Assembly: GCA_003166955.1 (NCBI GenBank)
Contig: PMUI01000056.1
Span: 1 to 45,111 of the forward strand
Source of the DNA: Acidobacterium sp.
GTDB lineage: Bacteria; Acidobacteriota; Terriglobia; Terriglobales; Acidobacteriaceae
Direction of reading: 5' to 3'
DNA length: 45,111 nucleotides
The notes beneath the pieces are model-generated. The model searched no databases and was not told the origin of the DNA. It was given only the letters and a program-made list of their open reading frames with translations. The position numbers and the translations under genes are program-made. Positions 1 to 9,674 of the stretch are shown here, piece after piece; the stretch's first letter is position 1, and each line of letters opens with the position of its first letter.

Positions 1-1355
1 TCCGCCCGCGAAGTGAACATCCGGTAAGGCTCGTTCGTACCCTTCGAAATCAAATCGTCGATCAGGATCCCCGTGTACGCCTCCGTCCGATCAAGCGTGA
101 ACACCGCCTCCCCCTTCACGCTCAGCGCCGCATTAATCCCCGCCATGATCCCCTGACACGCAGCCTCTTCGTACCCTGACGTCCCATTGATCTGCCCCGC
201 CAGATACAGCCCCTCGAACTTCTTCAACCGCAGCGCGCGATCCAGCTCCGTCGGATCGATCGCATCGTACTCAATCGCGTACCCCGGCCGCAGCATCTCC
301 GCATTTTCGAGCCCCGGTATCGACCGCACGATCTGCCACTGCACCTCCATCGGCAGCGACGTCGACATCCCGTTCACGTAGACCTCGTGCGTATTCAGCC
401 CCTCCGGCTCCAGGAAAAACTGGTGCTGCTCCTTATCCGGAAACTTCACCACCTTGTCTTCAATCGATGGACAATACCGCGGCCCAATCGCCTGAATCTG
501 CCCCGAGTACATCGGCGACCGGTGCACGTTCTCACGAATAATTTGTAACGTCTCCGGTGTCGTATACGCGATGTGGCACGAAACCTGCCGCTGCGGCAGC
601 GTCCGCGTCCGAAAACTAAACGGCGTTGGATCCACGTCGCCCGGCTGCTCCGCGAACTTCGACCAGTCAATCGTTCGCCCATCCAGCCGCGGCGGAGTCC
701 CCGTCTTCAGCCGGCACCCGCGCAGCCCCAGCTTCTTCAGCGCCTCACCCAGCAGCACCGACGGTGGCTCCCCGCTCCGCCCCGCAGGATAATGCTCCTC
801 CCCGCAATGGATCAGCCCATTCAAAAACGTGCCAGTGGTGATTACAATTGCACCCGCAAGAATCACCCGCCCATCCCGCAACCGAACGCCGGTGACCCGA
901 GTAGTCTCCGCGCATTCGCCCTTCTGAACGCTGAACGCCGAACGCTGAGCGCTCGACGTCGTGCTCAGCACGACGTCGATAACCTCCGCCTGCTTGATAA
1001 ACAACCCCGCCTGCGACTCCAGCACCTCGCGCATCTTCACCCGGTACTGCTGCTTGTCGCATTGCGCCCGCGGCGACCACACTGCCGGCCCTCGCGAAGT
1101 ATTCAGCAGCCGGAACTGGATCCCCACAGCATCCGCCACCTCGCCCATGATCCCGCCCAGCGCATCCACCTCCCGCACCAGGTGTCCCTTCGCGATCCCG
1201 CCAATGGCCGGGTTGCAGCTCATCTGCGCTATCAGGTCCAGGTTCAGCGTGAACAAGGCAGTCCGCAGCCCCATGCGTGCAGCCGCCATCGCCGCCTCGC
1301 ATCCGGCGTGCCCTGCGCCCACCACCACCACATCGTATTGTTCCGTAAACGCCAT
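1..1355 (-). CDS. mnmG: MnmG (GidA), tRNA U34 carboxymethylaminomethyl synthesis enzyme, C-terminus outside window
   Basis: FAD-dependent subunit of the MnmE-MnmG complex, which modifies the wobble uridine of several tRNAs in the cytoplasm. About 451 residues from the N-terminus are visible, of roughly 620-630 usual for the family. The dinucleotide-binding motif [12 protein letters not shown] lies near residues 11-22, followed by the family signatures [13 protein letters not shown] (46-58), NTSRGPAV and LKTGTPPR, with [21 protein letters not shown] at the window edge. The start is the ATG at 1355; no strong Shine-Dalgarno sequence precedes it. Residues about 128-147 are an extra segment compared with E. 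coli MnmG. They are encoded by a perfect palindrome followed by tandem GAACGCT-type repeats and lie in a variable loop before the conserved ITTGTFLNG stretch. The reading frame is intact across the insert. Confidence 0.97.
   Translation of the reverse strand, partial: MAFTEQYDVVVVGAGHAGCEAAMAAARMGLRTALFTLNLDLIAQMSCNPAIGGIAKGHLVREVDALGGIMGEVADAVGIQFRLLNTSRGPAVWSPRAQCDKQQYRVKMREVLESQAGLFIKQAEVIDVVLSTTSSAQRSAFSVQKGECAETTRVTGVRLRDGRVILAGAIVITTGTFLNGLIHCGEEHYPAGRSGEPPSVLLGEALKKLGLRGCRLKTGTPPRLDGRTIDWSKFAEQPGDVDPTPFSFRTRTLPQRQVSCHIAYTTPETLQIIRENVHRSPMYSGQIQAIGPRYCPSIEDKVVKFPDKEQHQFFLEPEGLNTHEVYVNGMSTSLPMEVQWQIVRSIPGLENAEMLRPGYAIEYDAIDPTELDRALRLKKFEGLYLAGQINGTSGYEEAACQGIMAGINAALSVKGEAVFTLDRTEAYTGILIDDLISKGTNEPYRMFTSRA
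921..979. repeat. palindrome plus GAACGCT tandem repeat inside mnmG
   Basis: Positions 953-965 and 967-979 form a perfect 13-bp inverted repeat (TCGACGTCGTGCT, one-base loop). Next to it, 922-950 holds imperfect copies of TGAACGC/CGAACGC. A related TGAACGCTGAAC string occurs in the intergenic region at 18543. On the mnmG strand the block is translated in frame. Confidence 0.8.
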
Positions 1356-1475
1356 ATTGACTCGAAGCGGTTGCGCGACAACTTTGCGGCGTCATTAGAG
1401 CGACTCAGGCCTGGGGGCCGATCCACAAAACGCAAACCGCCGCATCCTCATTCTACCGGCCTGCTCCTTTGCCCC

Positions 1476-1504
1476 AAAAAAACGCGGCGGCCGAAGCCGC
1501 CGCG
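1476..1504 (-). terminator. intrinsic terminator after first Oar-like receptor
   Basis: On the minus strand a perfect 9-bp stem (1483-1491 with 1496-1504, CGCGGCGGC type) closes a TTCG tetraloop and runs straight into seven T residues (1476-1482). It lies 19 bp past the stop of the receptor at 1523. Confidence 0.95.
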
Positions 1505-1522
1505 CCATCCTTATTACCAGCC

Positions 1523-4500
1523 TCAGAAGTCCAGCTTCACTCCCAGCTGAATTTCCCTCTGGCTGTACACAAACGTCGAATCGGCATTCGAAATCGCTCC
1601 GAACCCCGATTGGCCGCTCTTGCCCAGCCCCGGACCGAACGACTGATACGTCAGCGTCCCCGTCGACCCGATCGAGTACGCCGTGCTGTTGATGCCGGTC
1701 ACGTTCATGTGGTTCAGCACGTTGAACGCCTCGCCCAGCAGTTCGAGGTTGAAGCGTTCGCCGAGCCCGATATCCTTCTGCAGCCGCGCGTCCAGATCCG
1801 CCGTGGTCGGCTGCCTTACAGTGTTCCGTCCGATCTGCAGCAGGTAGCCCGAAGACCCCGAGCCCGCCAGGCCCGACGCCGCCGCGCCCGAAATCGTCCC
1901 GCTCACGCCCGCTGAATACGGCAGGCCATTCTGCACCTGAAGAACCGGATTCAGGTGCCATCCATTCTCAAAAAGCTTCTGCCAGCCAGTTGCCGTCCCC
2001 GGCCAGGTCAGCAGCCCCCACGCCACAAACCGGTTCGGCACGTTGAAATTCGAGTTGCCGTAGTTTGCCCGCGGATTGTTCCACGGATCGAACCAGTTGT
2101 TCGCGCTCGGCGCCGTGCCCTGGTTCTGGTTGAAATCCAGCGCATGCGACCACGTATAGTTCACATCGAACTGCGCGTACTGGTTCCCGCGGTTCTGCAG
2201 GTCAACCACCATCCCGTGATAGCTCGAGTTGATGTTGCTCGTCACCTCGGTCACGTTGCCATAGTGTGTGTTGATGTACGGCTTCACATAGTAAGTCGTC
2301 GGGATCACCGTGCCGCAGGTCAGCTTGCCGCAGGTTCCATCGCTTCCCGCCACCACCGTGAGCGAACCGGACTTCATCGTTGCCGGGTTCAGGTTCAGGT
2401 TCAGGAAGTTCGGCAGCTCGCGAGCCAAAGCGCCCATGTAGTCCACCGAAACATAGGTTCCCCTCCCCACCTGCTGCTGAATCGTCAGGTCGAATTCGTT
2501 CACTTCCGGGTTCTTGAAATTCTTCGCGAAGAAATCCACCCCCGGCGTCGGGAAGCTGCCCCCCGGAATAATCTGCGGGAACACCGGGGCTCCGGAGCTT
2601 GGCAGCGCTCCAAAAAGCGTCGGGATCGTGTACTGCCCATGCGGGCTTCCGGCAGCCTCATACGTGTTCAGGATGTCGGCGTTAAAGTTGCGCCCGAAGT
2701 AGAGACCGTAGCCGCCATGCACCACCGTCTCTCCCTTCCCAAACGGATCCCACGAGAAGCCGACCCGCGGCCCGTACTCCGTCGTGTCGCTGGGCTGGTT
2801 CTGCACCTGCGCCGCCGCGTCCGGATAAGGCCCGACTGTCGTCCCGTTCACCTTCACGCCCGTGTTCAGCACCGACGTTGCCAGCAGCGCCGGATACGGC
2901 GGCGGCACATGCTCGTAGTCGTACCGCAGCCCCAGGTTCAGCGTCAGCCGCGGCCTCATCTTCCAGTCATCCTGCGCGAAGAACCCGTAGTCGATCGTCG
3001 ACATCGAGAACTTCGGTGTTCCGAAGCCCTGCGTGAATCCGAAGTAGCAGGGATACGCTACCCCATTCGTCGAAAGCCCCAGCTGCGACTGGCTGTTATC
3101 GCACGTCCCGTTCGGCTTCAGAATGTCCGCGAAGAAATCCGAGAAGTACGTGTACGTGTATACGCCGTTGCTCTCGTATAGATTGTTCACTTCGTCGCTG
3201 TTGCGCAGAATGTCGAATCCGAAACGCAGCCCGTGATTGTGGTGCTGCCAGCTGGCCGTGTCGCCCACCTGATCCTTCCATTCCGCCGGATACGCCGCCC
3301 GGAACGAGTAGTAGGGCATGCCCACCGTGAAACCGTTGCTGCTGCTCGAGCCGCCGTAGATCATCAGCTGCACCGGCGTTGCGGTGGTGTTGTTGAGGTA
3401 CGCCTTGGTAAAGCTGCTGAACGGCTGCTCCCCCTCGTCGTCCAGCTCGTGCCCATACTGAAAACGCAGCTCGTTCGAGAAGTTCGCCGAGATCAGGCTC
3501 ACCAGCCGCGCCATCCCGTAGTCCAGCTTCACAAAGTCCGTTCCGAACGTGTCGATCGCGTAGTTATTCGAAGTCTGCGTCTGCACGCCACCCGGTGAGT
3601 CCCAGCGCAGCCGGTGGAACAGAAAACTCGCCCGCTCCTTGTCCGTGATGTTCCAGTCCAGCTTCGGCGTGTTCAGCAATTCGTCGCCCGTGCGCGGCGT
3701 CGTGCCGTTGTCATCCAGCAATCCCGGATTGCTGAGTCCCGTGATCGACGAAACCGCCTTGCCGAACAGCAGCTGATCGTAATTCGCCGCCGCCGTCGCA
3801 TAATTCCCCGCATACACGCGCTGCGCCAGCGCGCACGCATTCGTGTCGCCCGCTGTGTTCGCCGTTCCCGACGTCCCCGCCGAGAACTTCGCAGCAACCG
3901 TAGTCGTTCCCGCACTCGTGGTCGTTGCCGTAGTGCAACTCGCTCCGCTCGGCAGTGTCAGGTCCGCAAACTGGTTATAGAACGCCGCCGGCGATCCCGG
4001 CTTCGACACCCCCGGGAAATTCCGCCGGTACTGGTCGTAGGCATAAAACCAGAACAACTTGTTCTGGACCAGCGGCCCGCCCGCCCCGAATCCCCAACGC
4101 TTGCGCCAGTCCACCGGCCTGAATGGAACACCCGTAATGATGTTCGGTGCGCCGCCGCTCGAAGGCTCGCTCACGCGGGTCAGCGTCGTAAATGGATTGA
4201 TCGCGCCCCAGTCGTTGTCGCGATCCTGGAAATACGCTTGGCCGTGAATCTGGTTCGTCCCGCTTTTCGTGATCGAGTTGATCACCCCGCCCGCGGCGCG
4301 TCCGAATTCCGCCGAATACACCCCCGTATTCACCTGGAATTCCGCGATCCCGATCTGCGACGTCGAATACCCTTCGCGTGTGCGCCCTCGCTCTTCCGAG
4401 AAGAACGCCTGGTTGTCGTCCGCGCCGTCAATTTCCACGTTGTTCAGCAGTGGGCTGATGCCGCGAAACACAATCAGACCGAAACCGTTTCCGTCGGAAA

Positions 4501-5017
4501 CCGCGCCTGGCGTCAGCAGCGCCAGATCGGACCACCGCCCGCCGTTCAGCGGCAAATCCACGATCTCCTTCGATGTCAGCGTCTCGGAAATCTCCGGCGA
4601 TTCCAGCTTCAGCACCGGAGCATCGCCCGTCACTGTAACCATTTCTGAAGCGGTTCCGGTCTTCATCACCGGCTGCAGTTCCGTCAGCGAACCCACCGTC
4701 ACCGCCACGGCATTCGCCGTATAGGTTCCGAAACCTGCCGCCGTGACCGTCACCGTGTAGGTGCCCGCCGTCACCAGCGCAGCCTTGAAATAGCCGCTGC
4801 TGTCTGTGCTCAGGCTGATCGTCTCGCCCGTGCCTGTGTTGCGGATGGTCACTGCCGCGCCGGGAATCACTGCGCCCGATGTGTCGAAGACCGTTCCCGC
4901 AATTCCGCCTTCAGTCACCGACTGGGCCGCGGCCATCGGCGCGCTCACCGTCAGAACCGCAGCGAGGATGAAACCAAGTCCTGCCACCAGCAGGAATTTG
5001 TAACAGAAGTTGCGCAT
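1523..5017 (-). CDS. Oar-like TonB-dependent receptor with carboxypeptidase-regulatory domain (receptor 1)
   Basis: Outer-membrane beta-barrel protein of 1164 residues, of the Oar-like family abundant in Acidobacteriota; substrate unknown. The signal peptide covers residues 1-32 (MRNFCYKFLLVAG..., cleavage probably after AAA). A carboxypeptidase-regulatory Ig-like domain follows at about 37-118 (GGIAGTVFDTSGAVIPGA). The plug begins near 130 and includes LPLNGGRWSDLALLTPG. The large barrel ends in a phenylalanine (QLGVKLDF), as usual for outer-membrane proteins. I chose the ATG at 5017 because AGGAGAG sits 5 bases upstream and the signal peptide begins there; an upstream in-frame start at 5206 adds a basic, unlikely leader. 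The gene is followed by its own terminator. It is first of three same-strand paralogues and probably a separate transcription unit. Confidence 0.93.
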   Translation of the reverse strand: MRNFCYKFLLVAGLGFILAAVLTVSAPMAAAQSVTEGGIAGTVFDTSGAVIPGAAVTIRNTGTGETISLSTDSSGYFKAALVTAGTYTVTVTAAGFGTYTANAVAVTVGSLTELQPVMKTGTASEMVTVTGDAPVLKLESPEISETLTSKEIVDLPLNGGRWSDLALLTPGAVSDGNGFGLIVFRGISPLLNNVEIDGADDNQAFFSEERGRTREGYSTSQIGIAEFQVNTGVYSAEFGRAAGGVINSITKSGTNQIHGQAYFQDRDNDWGAINPFTTLTRVSEPSSGGAPNIITGVPFRPVDWRKRWGFGAGGPLVQNKLFWFYAYDQYRRNFPGVSKPGSPAAFYNQFADLTLPSGASCTTATTTSAGTTTVAAKFSAGTSGTANTAGDTNACALAQRVYAGNYATAAANYDQLLFGKAVSSITGLSNPGLLDDNGTTPRTGDELLNTPKLDWNITDKERASFLFHRLRWDSPGGVQTQTSNNYAIDTFGTDFVKLDYGMARLVSLISANFSNELRFQYGHELDDEGEQPFSSFTKAYLNNTTATPVQLMIYGGSSSSNGFTVGMPYYSFRAAYPAEWKDQVGDTASWQHHNHGLRFGFDILRNSDEVNNLYESNGVYTYTYFSDFFADILKPNGTCDNSQSQLGLSTNGVAYPCYFGFTQGFGTPKFSMSTIDYGFFAQDDWKMRPRLTLNLGLRYDYEHVPPPYPALLATSVLNTGVKVNGTTVGPYPDAAAQVQNQPSDTTEYGPRVGFSWDPFGKGETVVHGGYGLYFGRNFNADILNTYEAAGSPHGQYTIPTLFGALPSSGAPVFPQIIPGGSFPTPGVDFFAKNFKNPEVNEFDLTIQQQVGRGTYVSVDYMGALARELPNFLNLNLNPATMKSGSLTVVAGSDGTCGKLTCGTVIPTTYYVKPYINTHYGNVTEVTSNINSSYHGMVVDLQNRGNQYAQFDVNYTWSHALDFNQNQGTAPSANNWFDPWNNPRANYGNSNFNVPNRFVAWGLLTWPGTATGWQKLFENGWHLNPVLQVQNGLPYSAGVSGTISGAAASGLAGSGSSGYLLQIGRNTVRQPTTADLDARLQKDIGLGERFNLELLGEAFNVLNHMNVTGINSTAYSIGSTGTLTYQSFGPGLGKSGQSGFGAISNADSTFVYSQREIQLGVKLDF

Positions 5018-5220
5018 ATAGGCTCTCCTAAAGAAAGATTTGTGCGGTTCGGTGCGCGGACAGCCGGTACTTGCCCACTCTCGCGCCCGTTTTCGGACCC
5101 CGTCTGGCCAATTCCCAGAACCCAGCCAGTTACGTGCGAGTTCCCACTGCTGTCTGCAACGATTTTGCTGTACTTTTCGCCTGGATCGACGAAGCCAGCT
5201 TTCCACAGTTTGATTAAGCT

Positions 5221-5280
5221 GTGATTACGGCATGGATTTGCCCCACCCCGGCAAAATTTTGTTCCGCCGTGTGGAAAATT
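5221..5280 (-). promoter_or_regulatory. conserved upstream block of receptor 1 (candidate promoter)
   Basis: This segment, 204-263 bp upstream of receptor 1, aligns with 9581-9652 upstream of receptor 2. Read on the minus strand, both carry AATTTTCCAC, then a CAAATCC core and a TGCYGTAAT string. Both show GG-N10-GC spacing around the CAAATCC core, as in sigma-54 promoters, but the flanking bases fit that consensus only partly. The conservation is seen; the promoter role is inferred. Confidence 0.45.
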
Positions 5281-5290
5281 CCGTAACCCT

Positions 5291-5324
5291 CAAAAAAACA
5301 AAGGGCCCCCGTTTCCGGAGACCC
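5291..5324 (-). terminator. intrinsic terminator after receptor 2
   Basis: The minus-strand stem GGGTCTCCG/CGGGGGCCC (5303-5324, two G-T pairs) with a GAAA loop is followed by TTTGTTTTTTTG (5291-5302). It lies 24 bp past the stop of the receptor ending at 5348. Confidence 0.93.
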
Positions 5325-5347
5325 TCAGCCTGTTCGGATCGACAATC

Positions 5348-8300
5348 CTAGAACACGATGTGCAGGTCCATCGTCACCACGCGCGAGCCGCCAATTGTGC
5401 CTGTGACTGATCCAAAATTCGCCCCATTGTTCGGACACCCACCCGTGATCGTCGCCTTGGAGCACGACAGCGTCCCCGCCGGCAGCGTCGTCGGAATGGT
5501 CGTCGTCTTGCCCGACCCATTGTGGAACGGCAACTGATCTAAATTCGTCAGCGCCGACTGTTGATCCACAGCACTGTTGCTCGTCGCAATCTGCCCGTAG
5601 TTCACGTAATCTGCGGCGCAATTGCCATCCGGAACCGCATACGCCGATGCCGAGCACGCGTCTGCCTGCCGGATCTCCGTCTGGTTTTGCGGCACGTCGA
5701 GGCTGGGCGTGTTCGTCACGTTGAATACGTTGAACCGGTATTCCAGCGTCAGTTTCTCCGACGGGCGGAATTGCTTCCGCACCGAAAGATCGGCCCGCTT
5801 CTGGAACGCCTGCCGGAACAGGTTGCGCTGTCCAGGCGCAAAATCGGTTTCGTAAATGTCCGACGGATCGCTCCCCGTCGAAACCGGAATCCCGTCGGTG
5901 CCCGGCGCCAGGTAGCGGATCGCAATTTGGCTCGGATCGATGGCGGGTATGTAACTGCCGGTGTTACGAAAGGCCCCCGAGTGCCCCGTCAGCGCGCTCT
6001 TCGGATTCGACCCGTTCTTGATCGGCAGCACCGGGTTCATCAGCGTCGGATAATCGCCAAAGAAAATGCTGCCCACCGCTCCATAAAACTCGTACAGCGA
6101 GTAGGGCTCCCCGCTCTGCGCGATCACCAGTCCGCTCAGGTGCCAGTCGTTGGTGAAGTACGACAACAGCGTGTTCGCCTTCGCCGCATTCGGAGCGGTC
6201 ACGTCGAAAGTCCCCGCTATCACATGCGTCCGGTCGAAGTCCGCCGGTGCATAGGAATCCCGCAGCCGGTTCGGATTGTCGCCCGTGAAGAAGAGTCCTA
6301 TGTCGCTCTGCTCGTCATACGTGTGGCTGTACGTGTAACTCACACCGCCCTGAACGTGGTGCGAGAGCCGCTTCTCCAGGTGCGCCTCCAGCCCGTCGTA
6401 GGCCGATGTGCCTGACGTCTCAAAAAACGCCGCGTTCGGACTGTATCCCACGTACGGCGCGCGGAAATCCGCGTTGCCGCCATCCTCCGTGTTCCACGGC
6501 TCGCCCGCTATCGGATCGTAATCGTACCCGTCCGACATGCTGTTCTGGTTCAGCACTTCGAACCCATAGCTCGCCGTCTCGCCGTGTACCGAATTGGTGG
6601 AGGTCGCCAGTAGCGGCTCGTTGAACGGGATCGGAATTACCGCATGCCGTCCGCGATTGCCGGTGTAGCCCAGCGTTACCGCCATGTCCGGCGTCGGCTG
6701 CCACTGCACGTTCAGTGTGAAATTCATTGTGTACGGCAGCACATTGTTCTTGTCGTACGCGCCAAAGTTCAGCGTGTACGGGCAATCCGTATACCCTTCC
6801 TGGTTGTCGATGCCGCCGCAGTTCGGGCCGTTGTACTTGCTCTGCCCCGTCATCCCGTTCAGCGTCGTCTGCAGTGCCGTCTTGATCGTCCCCGGATCGG
6901 AGCTCGGCTTCACCCAGTTCAGCGAGCCGGCGGTCTTCTCCAGCGGGCTCTCCAGGGTCGTGCCGTTGCCCACCACATAGCTGGCCAGCGGTGCCGACTC
7001 CGTAACACCGAACGGTCCGCCGTTGCCGCTGCCTGCCGGCTGCGACAAATAGCTGAAGTTTTCACCGCGGTCGAAGTACAGTCCGAATCCGCCGCGCCAC
7101 ACCAGGTTCCCGTGGTTCCGCTTCGGCGCCCACGCGAATCCTATGCGCGGCGAGATACCCCACTGCCGTCCGGTCAGTGTCGAATCGCTAACTCCCGCCG
7201 TCGGATTGTACTTATTGTTGCCCGCCACAATGAATCCCGCGTTGTTCACCGTGAATCCCGTCGTGGTCGTTCCGCTCACGCTGTACGTGCTCGGATCGAA
7301 GTTAAACATGTTGCCGTACTTTTCCGTCAGGCCACCGTGATAGTCGTAGCGTACCCCTGCCGTGATGTTCAGAGTCGACAGCGCCTGCCACTTGTCCTGC
7401 ACGTAACCCGATATCTCGTTCGTCCGGTAGTACCGGTCCGCATCGTTGCGCCCGCTCTTCGGATCGATCGTCTCCAGCACGTTCGAGCTCTTCACCGACC
7501 CGGCCAGAAACTTCTGGAAGCTCGCGCTCGTGATCTGCGCGATTCCATCGCGATTGTTGTCGATGTTCAGCTGGGTGTAACTGTAGCCGCCCCCGGCGAG
7601 AATCGTGTGCCGGCCCAGCGAAAACACGATGCTGGACGAAGGATTCAGCCGGTTCTGGTAGTAGCCGATGTCGGCAAACGAACTGAACGGACCAACCTTA
7701 AGACCCGGGGACAGACTGGTGTTCGCCGCCATTTCCTTGATCAGCAGCCCCGGCATCCCCGGAGCCGCAAACGGAGCGTCGCCCGGCGCCGCGGTTCCTA
7801 TGCCGAAATTTCCGCCCGGAACCGTCTGCGTGTAATAGCTGTAGGAGAACATCCGCGAATAGCCGAGCGTCTGCACCCAGTTGATCTTCGAGCCCAGCAC
7901 GATCGTGTTGCTGATCGCGCCCACCTGCGATCCGTTGTTCTGCGTCTGCGGGAATCCCCCCGTCTGCGACATCCCGTAAAGCCGCGCCGTCGGATCGTTC
8001 TGGTAGTAGTACTTCGCCGACAACCGGTCCGAGTTGGTCAACTGATAATCGAGAGATCCCGTCCCCTGGTCTCCCGTCAGCACCGACGTTCCGAGCAGCG
8101 TCACGTTCGGTATTCCATACTGATATGGCTGATTCGGCGCCTGCGTCGACGGAATCAGATAGCCGCCCGTCGGCGATTTCGCCTGCAGCATCGCCTGCGC
8201 CACCGGATCGATTGCGCCCGTGTATGCCTTGCCCGCGTTCCAGCTCGTCGCCGCAGCCGTCAGTCCCGCCGCTGTCCGGTCGTCGGTCAGTCCCGCAGGA

Positions 8301-9454
8301 ACATTCATCTGCGAGAGACCCGTCGAATTGTCCGAGTCATACAGCCGCTGGTACGCCGCGAAGAAAAACAGCTTGTTCTTGATAATCGGGCCGCCCACCA
8401 TGCCGCCCGCCGTCCACCGATGCAGCGCGGGATTCTCCAACCCCCCCGGGAACGCCCCCGCACCCTGCTGCGACAGCAGGTACTCCTGCTTGAAGAAGAA
8501 CGGATCGGCGTTCAGGCTGTTATTCGCGAAGCTCCCGTATAGCTGTCCATGAAACTGATTGGTGCCCGTCGAGGTGTTCGCGTCGATCTGCGCGCCGCTC
8601 GTCGCCCCCTGCTGCGCGTCGTACATCGAGGTGTTCACGCGCAGTTCCTGCAGAAACTCCGGCGGAGGAGAAGGCAGACTGTTTCCGTTCGACCCGTATA
8701 CGGACGTGTTGGTCTGCGAAGCCCCGCCTACACTCGCCATCCCGGCCGAGGACGTGCTCGACGTGCTGCCCCCGCCAATGTTGAAGTTGTAACGCTGCGA
8801 AGCGTCGCCGCTTGAGCTCATCCCGTTGAAGATGTTGCTCACGTCCGTACCGTTTACCTGAAACGTGTTGCTCGTCGCGCGCTGCCCGTTCGCCCAGATG
8901 TTCTGGTTGCCCAGACCCGCATTCGTATCGATCCCGCTCAGCAGTTCCGCATTCACGCCCGGCGCCAGAATCGCCAGTTGCGTAAAGCTGCCCGTCGCCA
9001 GCGGCGTCGTCTCGATCTGCGTCTTGTCCAGCGTGTACCCGTTGGTCGTGTCCGTGGCGTTCAGCAGCGGATTCGCCGTAACTGTCACCGACTCGGATAC
9101 TTTTCCCGGCTGCATGGCAGAGTTCAGCGTTTTCGCCTGCATTTCCTGTACCTGAATCGCCGGATAATTCATCGTATCGAAATTTGTCGAGGTCACGGTT
9201 ACCTGATACGTGCCCACCGGCAGGTTCAGGATCTCCCAGTACCCCGTCTTCTGCGTCGTCGTTGTCCGCTTCACCCCCGTCTGGTCGCTCGATACAGTGA
9301 CGGTCGCGCCGGCCATCGCTGCGCCGGAAATATCGGTCACCGTTCCGTTGATGCTGCCGAGCGTCTGCTGCGCTCGCGCCACTTGCGTGGTAAGCAGGAT
9401 GGAGAAAAACAGGCAGAACGCCGCCGGGAACTGGGTGAGAGCAAGCTTTTTCAT
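5348..9454 (-). CDS. Oar-like TonB-dependent receptor with carboxypeptidase-regulatory domain (receptor 2)
   Basis: Predicted outer-membrane receptor of 1368 residues, the largest of the four in the window. The signal peptide (MKKLALTQFPAAFCLFF..., cleavage after ARA) is followed by a carboxypeptidase-regulatory domain (GSINGTVTDISGAAMAGA) at about 34-120. The plug segment contains SVTVTANPLLNATDTTNG, and the barrel ends in MDLHIVF with a terminal Phe. The start at 9454 is supported by the signal peptide and a GAGG about 9 bases upstream; the in-frame ATG at 9523 would add an unrelated 23-residue leader. The gene has its own terminator and shares an upstream block with receptor 1. The ligand is unknown; family members are annotated as TonB-dependent transporters or Oar-like adhesion proteins. 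Confidence 0.93.
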   Translation of the reverse strand: MKKLALTQFPAAFCLFFSILLTTQVARAQQTLGSINGTVTDISGAAMAGATVTVSSDQTGVKRTTTTQKTGYWEILNLPVGTYQVTVTSTNFDTMNYPAIQVQEMQAKTLNSAMQPGKVSESVTVTANPLLNATDTTNGYTLDKTQIETTPLATGSFTQLAILAPGVNAELLSGIDTNAGLGNQNIWANGQRATSNTFQVNGTDVSNIFNGMSSSGDASQRYNFNIGGGSTSSTSSAGMASVGGASQTNTSVYGSNGNSLPSPPPEFLQELRVNTSMYDAQQGATSGAQIDANTSTGTNQFHGQLYGSFANNSLNADPFFFKQEYLLSQQGAGAFPGGLENPALHRWTAGGMVGGPIIKNKLFFFAAYQRLYDSDNSTGLSQMNVPAGLTDDRTAAGLTAAATSWNAGKAYTGAIDPVAQAMLQAKSPTGGYLIPSTQAPNQPYQYGIPNVTLLGTSVLTGDQGTGSLDYQLTNSDRLSAKYYYQNDPTARLYGMSQTGGFPQTQNNGSQVGAISNTIVLGSKINWVQTLGYSRMFSYSYYTQTVPGGNFGIGTAAPGDAPFAAPGMPGLLIKEMAANTSLSPGLKVGPFSSFADIGYYQNRLNPSSSIVFSLGRHTILAGGGYSYTQLNIDNNRDGIAQITSASFQKFLAGSVKSSNVLETIDPKSGRNDADRYYRTNEISGYVQDKWQALSTLNITAGVRYDYHGGLTEKYGNMFNFDPSTYSVSGTTTTGFTVNNAGFIVAGNNKYNPTAGVSDSTLTGRQWGISPRIGFAWAPKRNHGNLVWRGGFGLYFDRGENFSYLSQPAGSGNGGPFGVTESAPLASYVVGNGTTLESPLEKTAGSLNWVKPSSDPGTIKTALQTTLNGMTGQSKYNGPNCGGIDNQEGYTDCPYTLNFGAYDKNNVLPYTMNFTLNVQWQPTPDMAVTLGYTGNRGRHAVIPIPFNEPLLATSTNSVHGETASYGFEVLNQNSMSDGYDYDPIAGEPWNTEDGGNADFRAPYVGYSPNAAFFETSGTSAYDGLEAHLEKRLSHHVQGGVSYTYSHTYDEQSDIGLFFTGDNPNRLRDSYAPADFDRTHVIAGTFDVTAPNAAKANTLLSYFTNDWHLSGLVIAQSGEPYSLYEFYGAVGSIFFGDYPTLMNPVLPIKNGSNPKSALTGHSGAFRNTGSYIPAIDPSQIAIRYLAPGTDGIPVSTGSDPSDIYETDFAPGQRNLFRQAFQKRADLSVRKQFRPSEKLTLEYRFNVFNVTNTPSLDVPQNQTEIRQADACSASAYAVPDGNCAADYVNYGQIATSNSAVDQQSALTNLDQLPFHNGSGKTTTIPTTLPAGTLSCSKATITGGCPNNGANFGSVTGTIGGSRVVTMDLHIVF

Positions 9455-9580
9455 TTGTCTGGCCTCAGAAAAGGTTGGTGCTTTTTTTCCACGAAGCCCT
9501 GGAGAGAGCCCATGGATCTCCACGCTGGGGAATCTACGCGGATCGGCCCCACAAGGGTGTCACGAATCAATGAACGTCGC

Positions 9581-9652
9581 GTCAATTACAGCACGGATTT
9601 GGCCGCGGCCGGCGGCATTTTTTTATTTGCAGTGGAAACTTGGTGGAAAATT
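9581..9652 (-). promoter_or_regulatory. conserved upstream block of receptor 2 (candidate promoter)
   Basis: Counterpart of 5221-5280, placed 127-198 bp upstream of receptor 2. It has the same CAAATCC core with GG-N10-GC spacing, the TGCTGTAAT string and the AATTTTCCACC edge. Receptors 3 and 4 do not show it. Confidence 0.45.
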
Positions 9653-9674
9653 ATCTGTCACAGCTACAAATTCG

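Noticed and set aside
9604-9627. CCGC/GCGG stem followed by ATTTTTTTA as a plus-strand terminator
   Set aside because: No plus-strand gene lies upstream, and the segment is part of the block conserved upstream of receptors 1 and 2.
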